From the NCBI GenBank assembly GCA_027886185.1, contig WOAB01000226.1:310001-374000 (forward strand): 64,000 nucleotides of DNA, written 5' to 3'. The stretch comes from Rheum nobile. Lineage: Eukaryota > Streptophyta > Magnoliopsida > Caryophyllales > Polygonaceae. Both the position numbers and the translations under genes were made by a program. Below, piece by piece: positions 1 through 10,489 of this stretch. The notes under the pieces are model-generated. The model saw nothing but the letters and a program-made list of their open reading frames with translations, did no database searches and had not been told where the DNA came from. Each line of letters begins with the position of its first letter. The first letter of the stretch is position 1.

Positions 1-2366
1 GTCATAAATTGACACAAATTGAAAATTTAGATTATGTAGATGTGGTACACTATTACTATTGATATTGTGAATAATTTTTAGTGTGTAAGGACACCGAGCG
101 AGTATGTGTTATACGTCCTCACGTGAATAACTACACAATTCACAATTAAGTGGAATTGCAGATCTTATCTAAACTAATCGTTTTTTTGTACCATCTTTCA
201 TTATTTTTCAAAAAAAAATCTTATTTTTTGGAGCTAAATCTAACTTCCAAATTTACTTGTAGTTATCACCGGATATCCCTCGTTGTTGATATTGAAGATC
301 AATAGTCGAGCTGGTCGAAAATCAACCATCATTGTTAGTTCCTTAATAAAAACGATATGCAAAAGGATGTTAGGGTAATGGAATTCAAATTATCTCTTCT
401 ATTATATATCTGATGGTCTAATATATGAGATAGATCCTGATTTAATTTAGTGTGATCCCACTCACGAGTATATGTAATATATTTGCTAACTGTGAGATTA
501 GTTTAAACATTCGTTAGCGGGTATGGTAATAACCAAGGATCTGATCAGAAATGGATGGTGTTCCCATCACTAACCATTGAAGTTCTATTTGGAAGATTTT
601 TCGAAGGCGCATGGGTTTAGTCCATTGCTAACTAGTATTATCTTTATGTGTTAATTTAAAACATGATTGTTTTTTTTTAAATATTTTTCATTATTTATTT
701 GAACCCAAATATTTGATGATTCATCCAATATTTCCAAATAAATTTTAGTTGAAGTACAATATTCATGTCAACATCCAAATATTTGATGGTTCATCTAATA
801 TTTCCATATATAGATGTTGGCAGCATAAACTTTACATCATAAAATTTGATTTTATTAGTAAATTAGATTTTATAAGTATTGTTTTTCTGAACTAACTTTC
901 TATTTAATTAATCGATTTTTCTAATGCTTGCTCTGGGCATATGTTAAGAGTTTAAATTTAGAAATTATTTTCAAACTATCAGTGGTGAATCCCAATGAAT
1001 TATTGTTAAATATGAAATTCTTATTGTATGTACATGGACACACATTAAAAAATTTCTTAATTAATTGCTGGTGAAATTTGTTTACTAGTTCCTCAACAAT
1101 ATAAAAAATTACTTTACCATTTATAATTAGACACTCTAAATATTTTTCTAATGCAACTGTATTAACAATATCCCTAATATTTTGGAGTAAATTTCGTACG
1201 ATACATTCTTACTTGACGATTTTATTCGACCATTAAGTCTCGGAATCTGCCACATTTGTCTGATCAAATTACTTTATTGTAAAAAAAATTAGCAATAACT
1301 AACCAATGAAGCGCTTTAAAACAACCAATTAATAAAATAAATAATTACCATACACTTGGAAAGAGTGTATATCGGTTGTCGTTAATTTTCATATATAGGA
1401 GAGTCGGTTGATGTAATTTATTAGGGAGCTGAACTGCTTAATTAAATCAAAGTGCATGTATCATGTGTTTAACCACCAATTTGACCGTAATGTGTCCCCC
1501 ATGTGAATCTTACATGTCCACTCTGATAAAATCATTTTTTTTCTTAATTTTAATTTATAAAATTCCAACTATACTTAAATATATATATATACCAAAACCA
1601 CAAATATATATAATTACGTTATTTTACAATTTATGCTTATATCGCTTTTTGCTCACGAATGTTTTCTGTTTATGTAGGGAACAATTTATGCTTATATCAC
1701 TTTTTTTCCACTTGAAAATAGGGCTTTTTGTGAAATAGTGATATTTTTGTAATAGAATGGGTAGATGTAAGTACGATAACATTTTTATAAGTAAATTTTA
1801 GAATATAGCACCTAAACATTTGGACTAAGGAGATATCATTGACTCATTTAAATGAGTTAACGATTTCTAACTTTGAAGTATAAAATATAACACTGACATA
1901 TGTACACTTTTAACATATGAATCTATATTTCGTTATACTCTGATGTATATATATTTTAGTATTTCATTATCTAATGTTCCATATTTCCCTCTTCCCCAAT
2001 TCTTTTCTTTCTTTCTTAACAACCCAAACCACTCTTATGCCTTCACAATTTATTATTTTTCTCACATTGAGATAGTAACGTTAGTTCACACGTAAGTCCA
2101 AATTTCAAATTGAAATGAATGTCATTTACTCACATAATTATGTACAATTGTAATGCTTTATTGGAGCTATTTTTTCCCTTAAATCATGTGCACCCCTCTT
2201 AAACGTCATATGAATATGATTAGAGGGAGTATAACTCTGATACAAAATTTTCGTATCTCTGATGCGCTATCATTTTATTAAAAAAAATTATTATTCAATA
2301 AAATACGAACATGCAGTTTTTCCCTTTTAATAAAAAATAATATGAATAGCCTATTTTTTAAATTGA
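1..2366. other. AT-rich intergenic DNA, no gene recognised
   Basis: This stretch is strongly AT-rich, with many stops in all frames. The longest reading frame (1463-1738, 91 codons) is low-complexity and hydrophobic and resembles no family I know. The one clear structure is a short direct repeat of about 32 bp at 705-736 and 775-806, with a 70 bp period and two mismatches. I see no LTR termini, tRNA or coding gene here. Confidence 0.6.
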
Positions 2367-2380
2367 ACGTCTTTGCTCTA

Positions 2381-3709
2381 TTTTTTTTTGATAAGGTAAG
2401 AATTCGAGTTACCGACAACAGCGTCGAAAAACTCGAAAGGCCGATAAATCGGCAACCGGAAAAACCGGTTAAGAAAAGAGCAAGTAAAAGAAATTACAAC
2501 AAAGCAAAACCGAGCTAAATGAACTACGGAGAGATGTGAGTCAAGCATAAACAACAGACAGTGCCACCAGAAGATGAGTCAAACAGGATGAATCATGGGC
2601 AAGTGCTGAATGGACCACCATGACGTTGCCCCCACCTAAATGAGAGATCTTCAGGAGTCTCGACCACTCTGACGTTGCCTACAATGGATCTTCAGGAGCC
2701 TCAAACACAACCACGTACGACCACAACTGGAACAACTCGGTCTCCACCCTAGATCACTCAACAAGAGCAAAGAAGTACAAACACCCAAGCTTGCAGAACA
2801 GATTCGCAACCAAACATGTTCAAGCAGCAAAATTTCATGAAAATACTTGACAAGTACTCAAGCAACTTTGGTTTTGACGTCGGATCCACCACCTAGTTCA
2901 GATTCTGGTTGATAGGATCGAGTTTGGGGTAATAACTAAGATCTAACTTCACTGTTCTAATGAAAGGGGAAATAACTTTCCTTGGGTTGTCTCGTCGTCG
3001 GCTGAGCAGTTCTTGCAGCAAAGTGCCCAATGTGGATGCTTAAAATGTCACCCCTACATAAAAGCAAACTGGCTGCGTTTTCTTCCAAGCCCTTTAGATC
3101 TCTTATTGGTCTTGAGAAAAGAGCATATAGTATCTTCTTAATCAGACATAACTCCATACAAAGGCCACTCTTCCATGAGCCTCCTTCCACACACGACCAC
3201 TTTGAGGTGGTTGGGCTTGCAATACCACGGTATCCACTCCCAATTTTTCTATTTTCCTTTTGTGCTCGAACAAATTCGAGCATATTAGTTTTTTGTTTGC
3301 CATGAGTTTAGGATCTTCCTTCTGAGCGAAATAAAAATTGATCTGTTAAACAAGATCATATGCCTTTTCTTCTGGGTTGTGATTGGGATCTTGGTTGACG
3401 GTGGGGGTTCTGGGTAGGCCTCGACCACCATGAAGGCGGCGGACACTGTAGACTTGGTCTTTGCGGCTGGTGGTGCAAGGGAGCAGATCGACGACAACTG
3501 GTCGTCGGAGGATCGTGGCAGGTCTTCAGCAGGTCTTTAGAGGGCCGCGTCAACTTTGGGGCCGCGTTCCGGGTGAGGGTTCAGAGTGGAACGAGTCTCG
3601 GAGCAGAGCAAGGGCTCATTGCGAAGCGAGGTTCGGTGCAGAACGAGGTCTCGGTGTGGAGTGGGTGGGGAGAGGGGAGGGTGGCGGCTCGGAGCAGGTG
3701 GCGCTGCTC
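2381..3709 (-). mobile_element. Short non-LTR retrotransposon insertion (LINE-derived), minus strand
   Basis: Read on the minus strand, the segment has a GC-rich head near 3709, a body, and a tail at 2389-2381 that is a run of A preceded by TTACCTTATC, a 3' end typical of plant L1-like LINEs. A 14 bp direct repeat (ACGTCTTTGCTCTA) flanks it at 2367-2380 and 3710-3723, as expected of target-primed reverse transcription. No reverse transcriptase or endonuclease is visible. The longest minus frame is 2957-3283 (108 codons) and is unrecognised. It may be a non-autonomous LINE derivative or a retrocopy of a cellular mRNA. The insertion mechanism is well supported; the source is not. Confidence 0.8.
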
Positions 3710-3723
3710 ACGTCTTTGCTCTA

Positions 3724-4219
3724 ATTGTTAGTAAGAGCGAAAGAGTAGTACGTACAACTAACCCCTGTAGGTCCATGGTCTCAGTGCACCCTTACGAACC
3801 GACTTTTTTCAATTCATAAATAGTATTAATATTTGAAAATAACATGTTAATGTGACATAAGTTAGCAAGTTTGTCCGCCTAACTTTATATATCAAAGTTA
3901 ATAGTCGGCTTAACTTATTGGGATTTTCATGAATATGTATCTACTATATATTTAGCAATCATAAATAAAAATGTGGGTCAATTATGAAGATATTATATGC
4001 TAATATGTAAATATTATTATAAATACATATCATGATATAGTTGGAATTATGAGCAGTTACTCCATCTAGAAGTAAAGACGACACTCCATATTATCTATTT
4101 GCATGGGCCATCAAACGCATGCAGCCATTGACGTAATTCATGATTACCAATTCAAATATATATATATGAAAAGGTTCATGTAACAAAGATTGATAAGCTG
4201 AGAAATGAGAATAAAAAAT
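3724..4219. other. AT-rich spacer, nothing recognised
   Basis: I see no reading frame of interest, no terminal repeats and no RNA gene between the LINE-like insertion and the inverted-repeat element. Confidence 0.5.
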
Positions 4220-5099
4220 GATATGACTGTTTTATTGGAAAAAAAACACATATTTTTGAAAAAAAACTCAAAAAAGACGCGTGCAGAGGATATGAGATGT
4301 CAGATGTGCATATATTTTGGCTTGTGAGTGTATGTATTTTGACCTGTATGTGCATCTAAATTCTACTTGTGTGTATCGTTTTTCTGGGTTAAAATGTGCA
4401 TTAGTTTTGAACTATATGTGCATTCTTTTTAAAGTGCATGCCTTTCTACTTGTATGTGCGTGTAATTTATACTAGATGTGCATGAATTTTCACTCATATA
4501 TTTTATAGAAATAAAAATGTATGTGACTTTGTGTAAGTAAAAATTCATGTACATACAAACAAAAACTTATGCACTTACCAAAATGTGCACAAGTTTGTAC
4601 CTATATGTGCATAGACTTTGTTTAAGTGGAAACTCATGCACATAAAGACAAAAACTTATGTACTTCTTGGAATGTGCACAAGTTTGTGCCTATATGTGCA
4701 TAGATTTTGAGTGCATGTGTGACTTTGTGTAAGTGGAAACCCATTCACATAGAGACAAAAATTAATGCACTTTTCAGAATGTGCACGAGTTTGTGCTTGT
4801 ATGTGCATGGATATTCATATTTTAATTTGCATGTCTTTGTTTAGTGGAAACTCATGCACATACATGCAAAAACTTATGCACTTCTTGAAATATGCACAAG
4901 TTTGTGCTTCATTTGACTTTATGTGGACGAGTTAAAAAATGCACAGATTTTGCCTATATGTATATGAAAATACGTCTCTATGTGGCATGATTTTTGTGTT
5001 ATATGTGTGCTAGCGAATTAAAAAAAATGCATGCACATGCACCCGCCCGTATTTCCTCCAAAAATATGTGTTTTTTTCAAATAAAATTCGATCGTGTCG
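4220..5099. mobile_element. MITE-like element with imperfect inverted ends and internal ATGTGCAT-rich tandem repeats
   Basis: The ends form an imperfect inverted repeat of about 40 bp (4220-4258 and 5058-5099) that shares a TTTTATT core and an ACACATATTTTTG block. Between them, about 4540-4910 holds roughly four diverged units of 90-115 bp, each with GTGCACAAGTTTGTG followed by ATATGTGCAT and GTGGAAACTCATGCACAT-like blocks. CATGCA and ATGTGCAT words recur on both strands. There is no transposase. I could not find a convincing TSD, so the superfamily is open. It could also be a diverged local satellite flanked by chance repeats. Confidence 0.55.
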
Positions 5100-5752
5100 A
5101 ATTATCGCATTTTTTTATTTTTTAATCTCGGCATTTAGTTTCTTTGAATCAAATGATCCATGTTCATTCTCATTTCTCCCCCTAGCTCCCTTTCTCACCA
5201 AATTCACACCCATATATATATATTGAACATATAGATTAGATAATTTCATCACTACCATATTTTTGAACTTCAATAAAAAACTTCGTTGAAATTTCACACA
5301 ACGATAGATTTCCCAAAGCTCACCTTGAGGTTGAATCCAACTTTTGCAGAAAATATATAATATGATCGATCAACATGAAAAGGAATTTTGACTATTTTTC
5401 ATAAAATTGCCAAATGTTGGTGTATATAATTAAGAAGGTAAAGACTAATCATACATTAATTAATGCATAAAAGAGAGAAGGACTCGTGGTATAAGGTTAG
5501 ATTTTCAAGATTTATGTTTAAAATAAAATTCTAGAGTAAATAACGAAAGTAAAATGCGATAAAAACAAAATGACAGATCAAAGTTTGTTTGCTTGTTTGG
5601 TGGTCCCAAGTTCCAGCTTCATCTTTACAGAAAACGTTTATCGCATAAATTTCTTCGTCTCAAAATTTTGGTTTGTTTTGTTAAATACGGAATATATATT
5701 GTTTCTCTTGTTTTTACTAACAATTAATTGTTTTTACTAACAATTAATGCTT
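5100..5752. other. AT-rich spacer, nothing recognised
   Basis: I see no coding or structural feature. A short tandem pair (TTTTTACTAACAATTAAT, 5711-5728 and 5730-5747) lies just left of the next non-LTR insertion. Confidence 0.5.
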
Positions 5753-5765
5753 AAAGAGTTCAAAC

Positions 5766-6785
5766 CCTTTTCCCTCCGCTGTGAGGGTTTCGGCCGCCGC
5801 TGTACATGCTTGTAGATCTGTGCTTCCCTTCCGCCTCTTCTGCTTTCCCATCGCTGCTCCTCCGTGGTCCGTCGCTATACAGGTTTCCCTCTTCCTTCTT
5901 GTACATGTTTCCTTCTTCGCCGCCTCCTCTTTTCCTGTTCTCGGCCGCCGTGGTCCGTCGCTGCTCCTGCTCGGTGGATTTGCTCCGGTTGCCTCTGCCA
6001 ATCCTCTGCATGCAGTGCCTGATTCTGATCTAGTTGGCTCTGTTTTGTGCGTTTTTGGCCGTCTGGGTTGATCTTGGTTTCGGCGTCTTCTTCAGCTTTG
6101 AGCGCCTTCGTCGGAAAGCTTATGGAGTTCGGATTAGGGGTTCTGTATTTCTCCCTGCGTCACCTGTTGCCGCCGGTTGTGCCGTCCCTGTATTTGGGAT
6201 TCTGTTCTTTTGGCTGCCGATCTTCTCCAACGCCTCTGGGTCTTGGGCAATTTCAATTTTGAAGTTCTTATGGTCTTGCCCAGATTCCCCTTGTTTTAAT
6301 TTCTTTGGTCTTGTTTGTTCTAGTTTTGTTGTTTCTTTTACTGTCTTGTCTGTACAGTTTGTTGCTTGTTTGTGGGTTGTTGACTCCTTTGGCCTGCCTT
6401 GTCCTTTATTTCAATCCGATGGATCTTATACAATTCTTGGGAGTAAGCTTTTAAAACCAAGTACTGTTGATGATCTTTTGGCTGTAAAGGATCTGGCTAG
6501 ACTGGTTGTAGTTTTTCTTGTTCTGTCTATTGAATCAATGACTGTGATAGGGAGTAAATCCTTAAAACCTAGCACAATCACTGATTTCTTAGATTCTAGA
6601 ACTACTACTTGGGGTCTTTTTGGCTTATTTCTTAGTGTTTTGTTTTCTTTCCTTGCCTTGTTTGGCAATGGTGTGTCTTCCTTCTCTGCCCTTTGGGGGC
6701 CAACTCTGTTTCTCTGTTGTTGTTGTTGTTGTAATGTTTCCTTGTTATATTTAATATAGTTGGTCCTTTTTCTCAAAAAAAAGAA
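5766..6785 (+). mobile_element. Short non-LTR retrotransposon insertion (LINE-derived), plus strand
   Basis: A 13 bp direct repeat (AAAGAGTTCAAAC) at 5753-5765 and 6786-6798 brackets about 1,020 bp with a GC-rich, CT-rich head and a 3' end of TTTCTCAAAAAAAAGAAA, the usual tail of plant L1 elements. No endonuclease or reverse transcriptase is present, so only a 5'-UTR-like head and a 3' end remain. A plus frame of 241 codons (6034-6759) is open across most of it. It is hydrophobic and low-complexity and contains a repeated peptide of the form IGSK-LKPST--D-L at about residues 139-152 and 176-189. It may be an internally deleted LINE or a retrocopied transcript. Confidence 0.8.
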
Positions 6786-6798
6786 AAAGAGTTCAAAC

Positions 6799-7187
6799 AG
6801 TAGGGTTATAAATAGAGCATACTTTAAGGGTCATTTTTGAAAGGGCATGTGGCCTATATATATAACTAGATGGCTAAACCCGTACTCAATACAGGATAAA
6901 ACATGTTATTGTTTTTCTTTTTTGTAATATATAAATAATAAATTCGTATTTTTCTTGTTTCAGAAAGACCATCGTTTATACTTTCTAAAATTTATGGTAT
7001 ATAGTATTAACGCTTTCTAATTGGGTAATTTAGTTTGTAATTATGAATAATATTGAATAGAGTATTTAATTTTATTTGCTAAAAAATGGCCTATCTTTAT
7101 GTTAATGATTTTCCAATAGTTTTGCTAAAGTATTTATGTTATGTACTTCAAATAAGGAGTAATTTTATTTTGTTGTACAATACAATA
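6799..7187. other. AT-rich spacer, nothing recognised
   Basis: No genes, RNA features or element ends are visible between the LINE-like insertion and the tandem repeat. Confidence 0.5.
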
Positions 7188-7560
7188 CATTAAGAGTTGA
7201 GTTTTTTATAAAATCAAATTAGAATACTATAGTTTATAAATTTGATCATAGTTTATTTTATAACAAAAACCTAAATAAATTAAAGAGGATAATATATGAC
7301 TTGTTTTATAATAAAAGACATTAAAAGTTAAACTTATTATGATTTCAAATTACAACAACAACAACAATCAACCCAGTCAAATCCCACTAAGGCAGGGTCT
7401 GGGGGTCCAGATATACGCATCCATACTCCGAAATAATTCAAGAGGATGTTTCCCGAGAGACCCAAATTAGAATACTAACATTTTTAAATTTATCTATATT
7501 TTATTAATGACAAAAGCTCAAATAAAATAAAGATGACAATTTTTAATTATATAAAAATGA
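7188..7560. repeat. Diverged AT-rich tandem repeat (two units of about 125-131 bp), second unit split by a SINE
   Basis: Unit 1 is 7188-7318. Unit 2 is 7319-7352 plus 7470-7560. Both begin CATTAA(A/G)AGTT, share CAAATTAGAATACTA, and later share AAAA-CT-AAATAAA-TAAAGA. Removing the SINE and one TSD copy restores the alignment between the units. Confidence 0.7.
7353..7462 (-). mobile_element. 3' part of an Au/TS-like SINE, minus strand
   Basis: On the minus strand the segment ends with TGGGATTTGACTGGGTTGAT followed by repeated TTG units, the signature 3' end of the TS/Au SINE families, preceded by a GACCCCCAGACCCTGCC-like block. The tRNA-related head with A and B boxes is missing, so it is 5'-truncated. 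A 7 bp TSD (CAAATTA) lies at 7346-7352 and 7463-7469. The tandem-repeat partner at 7188-7318 shows the empty site. Confidence 0.85.
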
Positions 7561-7974
7561 CATTTTTTCCTATTGAATATAAAAAATTATTAATGAAAAT
7601 ATTACTTTACATTTATGATAAATATACAGATTATTAAGTGATAACAACAATTTTAAAAATGTACTATTGTGTTGTTTTAGGTGAAAAAAAACAATTTTAT
7701 AAAATTGAAAGTGTTTATTGGGGATGGGTGGGTCATGGGTGTGAATTGATTTTTTTATAATATCGGAGTCGGAAGTTATAGGGTTGTGAACGATCATAAT
7801 TTTTTTAAAATAAAAAGTTAATATATCAATATTAATTGAATATTTGATGAGAATTAACTATTTTAATTGTAGAAAATTACTATAGGAATATAAATGGATA
7901 TTGCTTCTAAGCTAGTTCCTTTCAGACTTCCAATAATTACCTAAGAAGTTATAATCAATGGATAAAGCTTTATA
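7561..7974. other. AT-rich spacer, nothing recognised
   Basis: There are only AT-rich short frames and no element ends or RNA genes that I recognise. Confidence 0.5.
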
Positions 7975-8185
7975 TTAAAGTGGTGGACCCACCAACACTT
8001 CATCTTCAACAAATTGACTCAACAATTTGTGCCACGAACAAATCGCCATGGTCGCTGATCTTGTCAAAGAACTTGACGGTGGTTCGACGACGGCACATGG
8101 ACGACGACACAAGGAAGCTGGCAGCGATGTTGCACGATGGCGGTGAGGGCTGGTTGCAAGCGCAGACAACAACACAGGTTGCAGA
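7975..8185. other. GC-richer segment of unknown origin joined to the truncated Athila-like integrase
   Basis: This patch is much richer in GC than the DNA to its left. It is open on the plus strand (7980-8189, 69 codons) and in two minus frames. The minus frame 7975-8304 runs through it into integrase zinc-finger sequence. The segment itself resembles neither integrase nor any domain I know. It may be a captured gene fragment or sequence from another element. I assign no function. Confidence 0.4.
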
Positions 8186-8745
8186 ATAGACCGAAACATA
8201 GCATGGTCCGAGGCAATGCCACCACAAGGTAGATAATGACAATAAGTGATAACACTCCCTACCTCCTCCTCAATAATACAACATTTAAAGATCCATATGC
8301 ACACCTCTTGAAAAGCAGAGGATCAACCTAGTAATAATGTTTGACATTAGACATGAACTTCTTATGCTGAAAGGTTAGTCTAGGAGGTACATCATGGCAA
8401 ACAAAAAAATTTACAAAATCAACATACCATGGTACTCTAGAACTAGCAAGTATGAGGATATGCTCTGTAATCCTAAAAAGATGTTCATCAGGAAAGGAAT
8501 CATCATTGGTGGATCATCCTGAGTGCACTCTAACTGCTCTTGAGTAGCCTGGAAAGATGGTCAACAACCAAGTTTTTTGAGCCTTTCTTGTCCATGATCT
8601 TTAAATCGTAACTCTTGAAGAAGAAGGATCCAACGAATAGTCTAGGTTTAGCTTCCTTCTTACTTAAAAGATACTTGATAGCAGCATGATCAATGCACAC
8701 AATAACCTTGCCATCCACCAAATACGACCTATGTAGTACTCTCAA
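8186..8745 (-). pseudogene. Ty3/gypsy (Athila-like) pol fragment: RNase H C-terminus and integrase zinc-binding region
   Basis: On the minus strand, 8745-8540 encodes the end of an RNase H domain: CIDHAAIKYLLSKKEAKPRL, then DLKIMDKKGS and VVDHLSRL. Downstream (lower coordinates), with frameshifts, come integrase N-terminal signatures such as IIEEEVGSVITYCHYLPCGG, containing the H and C zinc-binding pattern. The catalytic integrase core is absent because the element ends at about 8186. The protease and most of the reverse transcriptase are also missing: upstream the RNase H joins directly to a duplicated gag piece. It belongs to the Athila-like element whose gag is at 8890-10147 and 20488-20857 and whose 5' LTR is at 21080-22595. 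It is non-functional. Confidence 0.8.
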
Positions 8746-8889
8746 TCAAGTTCCAAGCATAATCAACCTCCATTCTCATAATTCTACAACCTGCTGAAGC
8801 ATCAATGATTAGCCTGATAGAACTATCAAAAACATTGTAGACGAAATGTAGTAGACTCCATTTAGGGTGCCCATGATGGGGCATCCAAC
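8740..8889 (-). repeat. Duplicated gag segment fused to RNase H
   Basis: This 150 bp closely matches 9851-10005 of the same element's gag, including CTCAATCAAGTTCCAAGCAT and TTTAGGGTGCCCATGATG. The fusion to RNase H falls at GTAGTACTCTCAATC, a word also present at the gag copy, which suggests a template switch or a microhomology-mediated deletion. Confidence 0.75.
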
Positions 8890-10147
8890 TTCCTCTTGTA
8901 GGACAAAATCTCCTTCAAGAACTTCACCTAGGTTGGCATCTGCTTAGCAACATCAGTGAAAGGTATAATGATATATAACTTCTTCAGTACCTCCACAAAT
9001 TTCCCATACTACTGATCTAGTTGGGCTTTAGCTCTCCTCTATGGGAATGGAAAAGATGGCTCATAAGCTGGTGGTGGCACATATTTGAGCTCCTTCTCTT
9101 GAGCTATAACTTCTTCAGGCTCTGTAGAAACTTTGCTCTTTTGTTTAGGATCCACAACCTTTGGATCTTCAAGTTGTCTTCCAATCCTCAAGGACACATC
9201 ATTGATTTTTCCTTTTGAATTTACCTCAGTTTTGCCTGGAAGTTGACCAAGTGGCCTTGGAGCATTCAAAGGAAGATGTGCGAATTGACCCTCAACACTA
9301 TCAACCTTCTTAGACAAGGTTTCCATATAATAACCATGTTCTCTTGAGTTTTAACAAATTCCTTCAACATGGACTCTAATGTAGGGTTCCCAGACGATTG
9401 AGTAGGGGTTTGATTGTGTAGTTGAGAAGCTCTTGGTTGAAACCCAGATGGTGGTCTTTGCTGAGCCTTATCATTCCTATAGGATAAGTTTGGATGATTC
9501 CTCCAACCAAGGTTATAAGTGTTAGAATACAGATCATTCCTGGGACACCTATTGAAGTTATTCATGTAGTTCACTTCTCTCTGAGACTCATTCTGGGAAG
9601 CAAAAAGATGACAAAAAGTTATAGTGTGATCACCTTCTCCACAAATTTGACAGCCTACACCAGAAACAACCTGTGTGGATTGTTATGCACCTTGCCCTTG
9701 AGACTTTTGCACCAACTGACTCAATCTCTTGATTTCCTGAGCCATAACATCTATCTGATTTTGGTGGTGTGTCTCAAAATTAACGTCATACATGCTTGTA
9801 GACCTCTTGGAGCTTGAAGAAGAGCGAGTATCATTGTAATAATGAGAGTGTTGAGTAGTACTCTCAATCAAGTTCCAAGCATCATCAACCTCCATACTCA
9901 TAATTCTACCACCTGCTGAAGCATCAATGATTAGTTTGGTAACACTATCAACAACATTGTAGAAGAAATGAAGCAGACTCCATTTAGGGTGCCCATGATG
10001 CGGGAACAACATCGATAGCTCTTTGAATCACTCTTTCCCCTCATGAAGAGACTATTCATCCTTCATCTGAAAGGCATTAATCTGGTTCCTCATCTGAACA
10101 ATCTTCTTGGGCGGGAAGTACTTGTTGATGAAGGCCTTGGCTAACTC
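8890..10147 (-). pseudogene. Athila-like Ty3/gypsy gag, C-terminal two thirds
   Basis: The minus-strand reading shows Athila-type gag in order: FINKYFPPKK (about 10120), FPHHGHPKWSLLHFFYNVVD (about 9990), IDASAGGRIM, NDLYSNTYNLGWRNHPNLS (about 9540), and a late region with VSLRIGRQLEDP and YIIIPFTDV before 8890. Frameshifts and stops break it into four pieces. It is continuous with 20488-20857 once the Cassandra insertion (10148-20487) is removed: 20488 ends in GSIMAWDE and 10147 resumes with LAKAFINKYFPPKK. Gag would form the virus-like particle. This copy cannot make an intact protein. Confidence 0.85.
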
Positions 10148-10349
10148 TGTAAGGCCTGAGGCCTTAGAAGCGCCATCCCATGCCAACTCGGGGACTTCCC
10201 AAGAGGTCACCCATCCAGGTACAACGCCCGCCCTAGCATGCTTAACTTCAGAGTTCTTTGTCCTCACTTGAACCCTGAAAAGAAAGAGCTCTTATTAACA
10301 TGGGTAGCACACCAATCCTTATAAAGGATTACAAATTTTGGGTGTTACA
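10148..10349 (-). repeat. Cassandra LTR C (intact, 202 bp)
   Basis: It starts (minus) TGTAACACCC at 10349 and ends GGCCTTACA at 10148, next to the AACTC TSD. It contains the 5S-like promoter described separately. Confidence 0.9.
10187..10255 (-). promoter_or_regulatory. 5S-rRNA-derived Pol III internal promoter in a Cassandra LTR
   Basis: On the minus strand this matches the plant 5S gene from its A box (AGTTAAGCATGCT, about 10236-10248) to its C box (GATGGGTGACCTCTTGGGAA, about 10196-10215). The other LTRs carry diverged versions at about 10939-11013 and 11255-11320. In LTR A the spacing block between the boxes is the most altered. It is a promoter-like fragment rather than a 5S gene: the 5' end of 5S rRNA and its terminator are missing. 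Confidence 0.85.
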
Positions 10350-10466
10350 ATCATCCTCACTTAAATCCTTGATGACTTCGTCAAGGCCCAAAGACCGCCC
10401 TCTCAGTCGAGTGATCACCATCCATGCCAAGTCCACTTGTAACCTAGAGTCGGCTCTAATACCATT
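10350..10466 (-). other. Cassandra internal domain 2 (117 bp) with primer-binding site and polypurine tract
   Basis: Just after LTR B (minus strand) lies TGGTATTAGAGCC, one base from the usual initiator-methionine tRNA primer site. Just before LTR C lies the purine-rich TTAAGTGAGGATGAT. Nothing is encoded between them. Internal domain 1 (11097-11213) has the same layout but a more mutated primer site (TGATATCAGAAC). Confidence 0.85.
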
Positions 10467-10489
10467 TGTAAAAGCGAATGCCTTAGAAG

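Noticed and set aside
1463..1738. 91-codon gene in the left AT-rich region
   Set aside because: Hydrophobic low-complexity composition, no family resemblance and no promoter or splice context. It is likely a chance frame.
6426..6776. Minus-strand 116-codon frame in the LINE-like element
   Set aside because: It is opposite the insertion's inferred transcription, glutamine-rich from a simple repeat, and a shadow of the plus frame.
7354..7368. CAA microsatellite as an independent feature
   Set aside because: It is the TTG-repeat tail of the minus-strand SINE.
10187..10255. A real 5S rRNA gene
   Set aside because: Only the internal-promoter half matches. The 5' portion of 5S rRNA and the T-run terminator are missing, and the block sits inside Cassandra LTRs in three copies.
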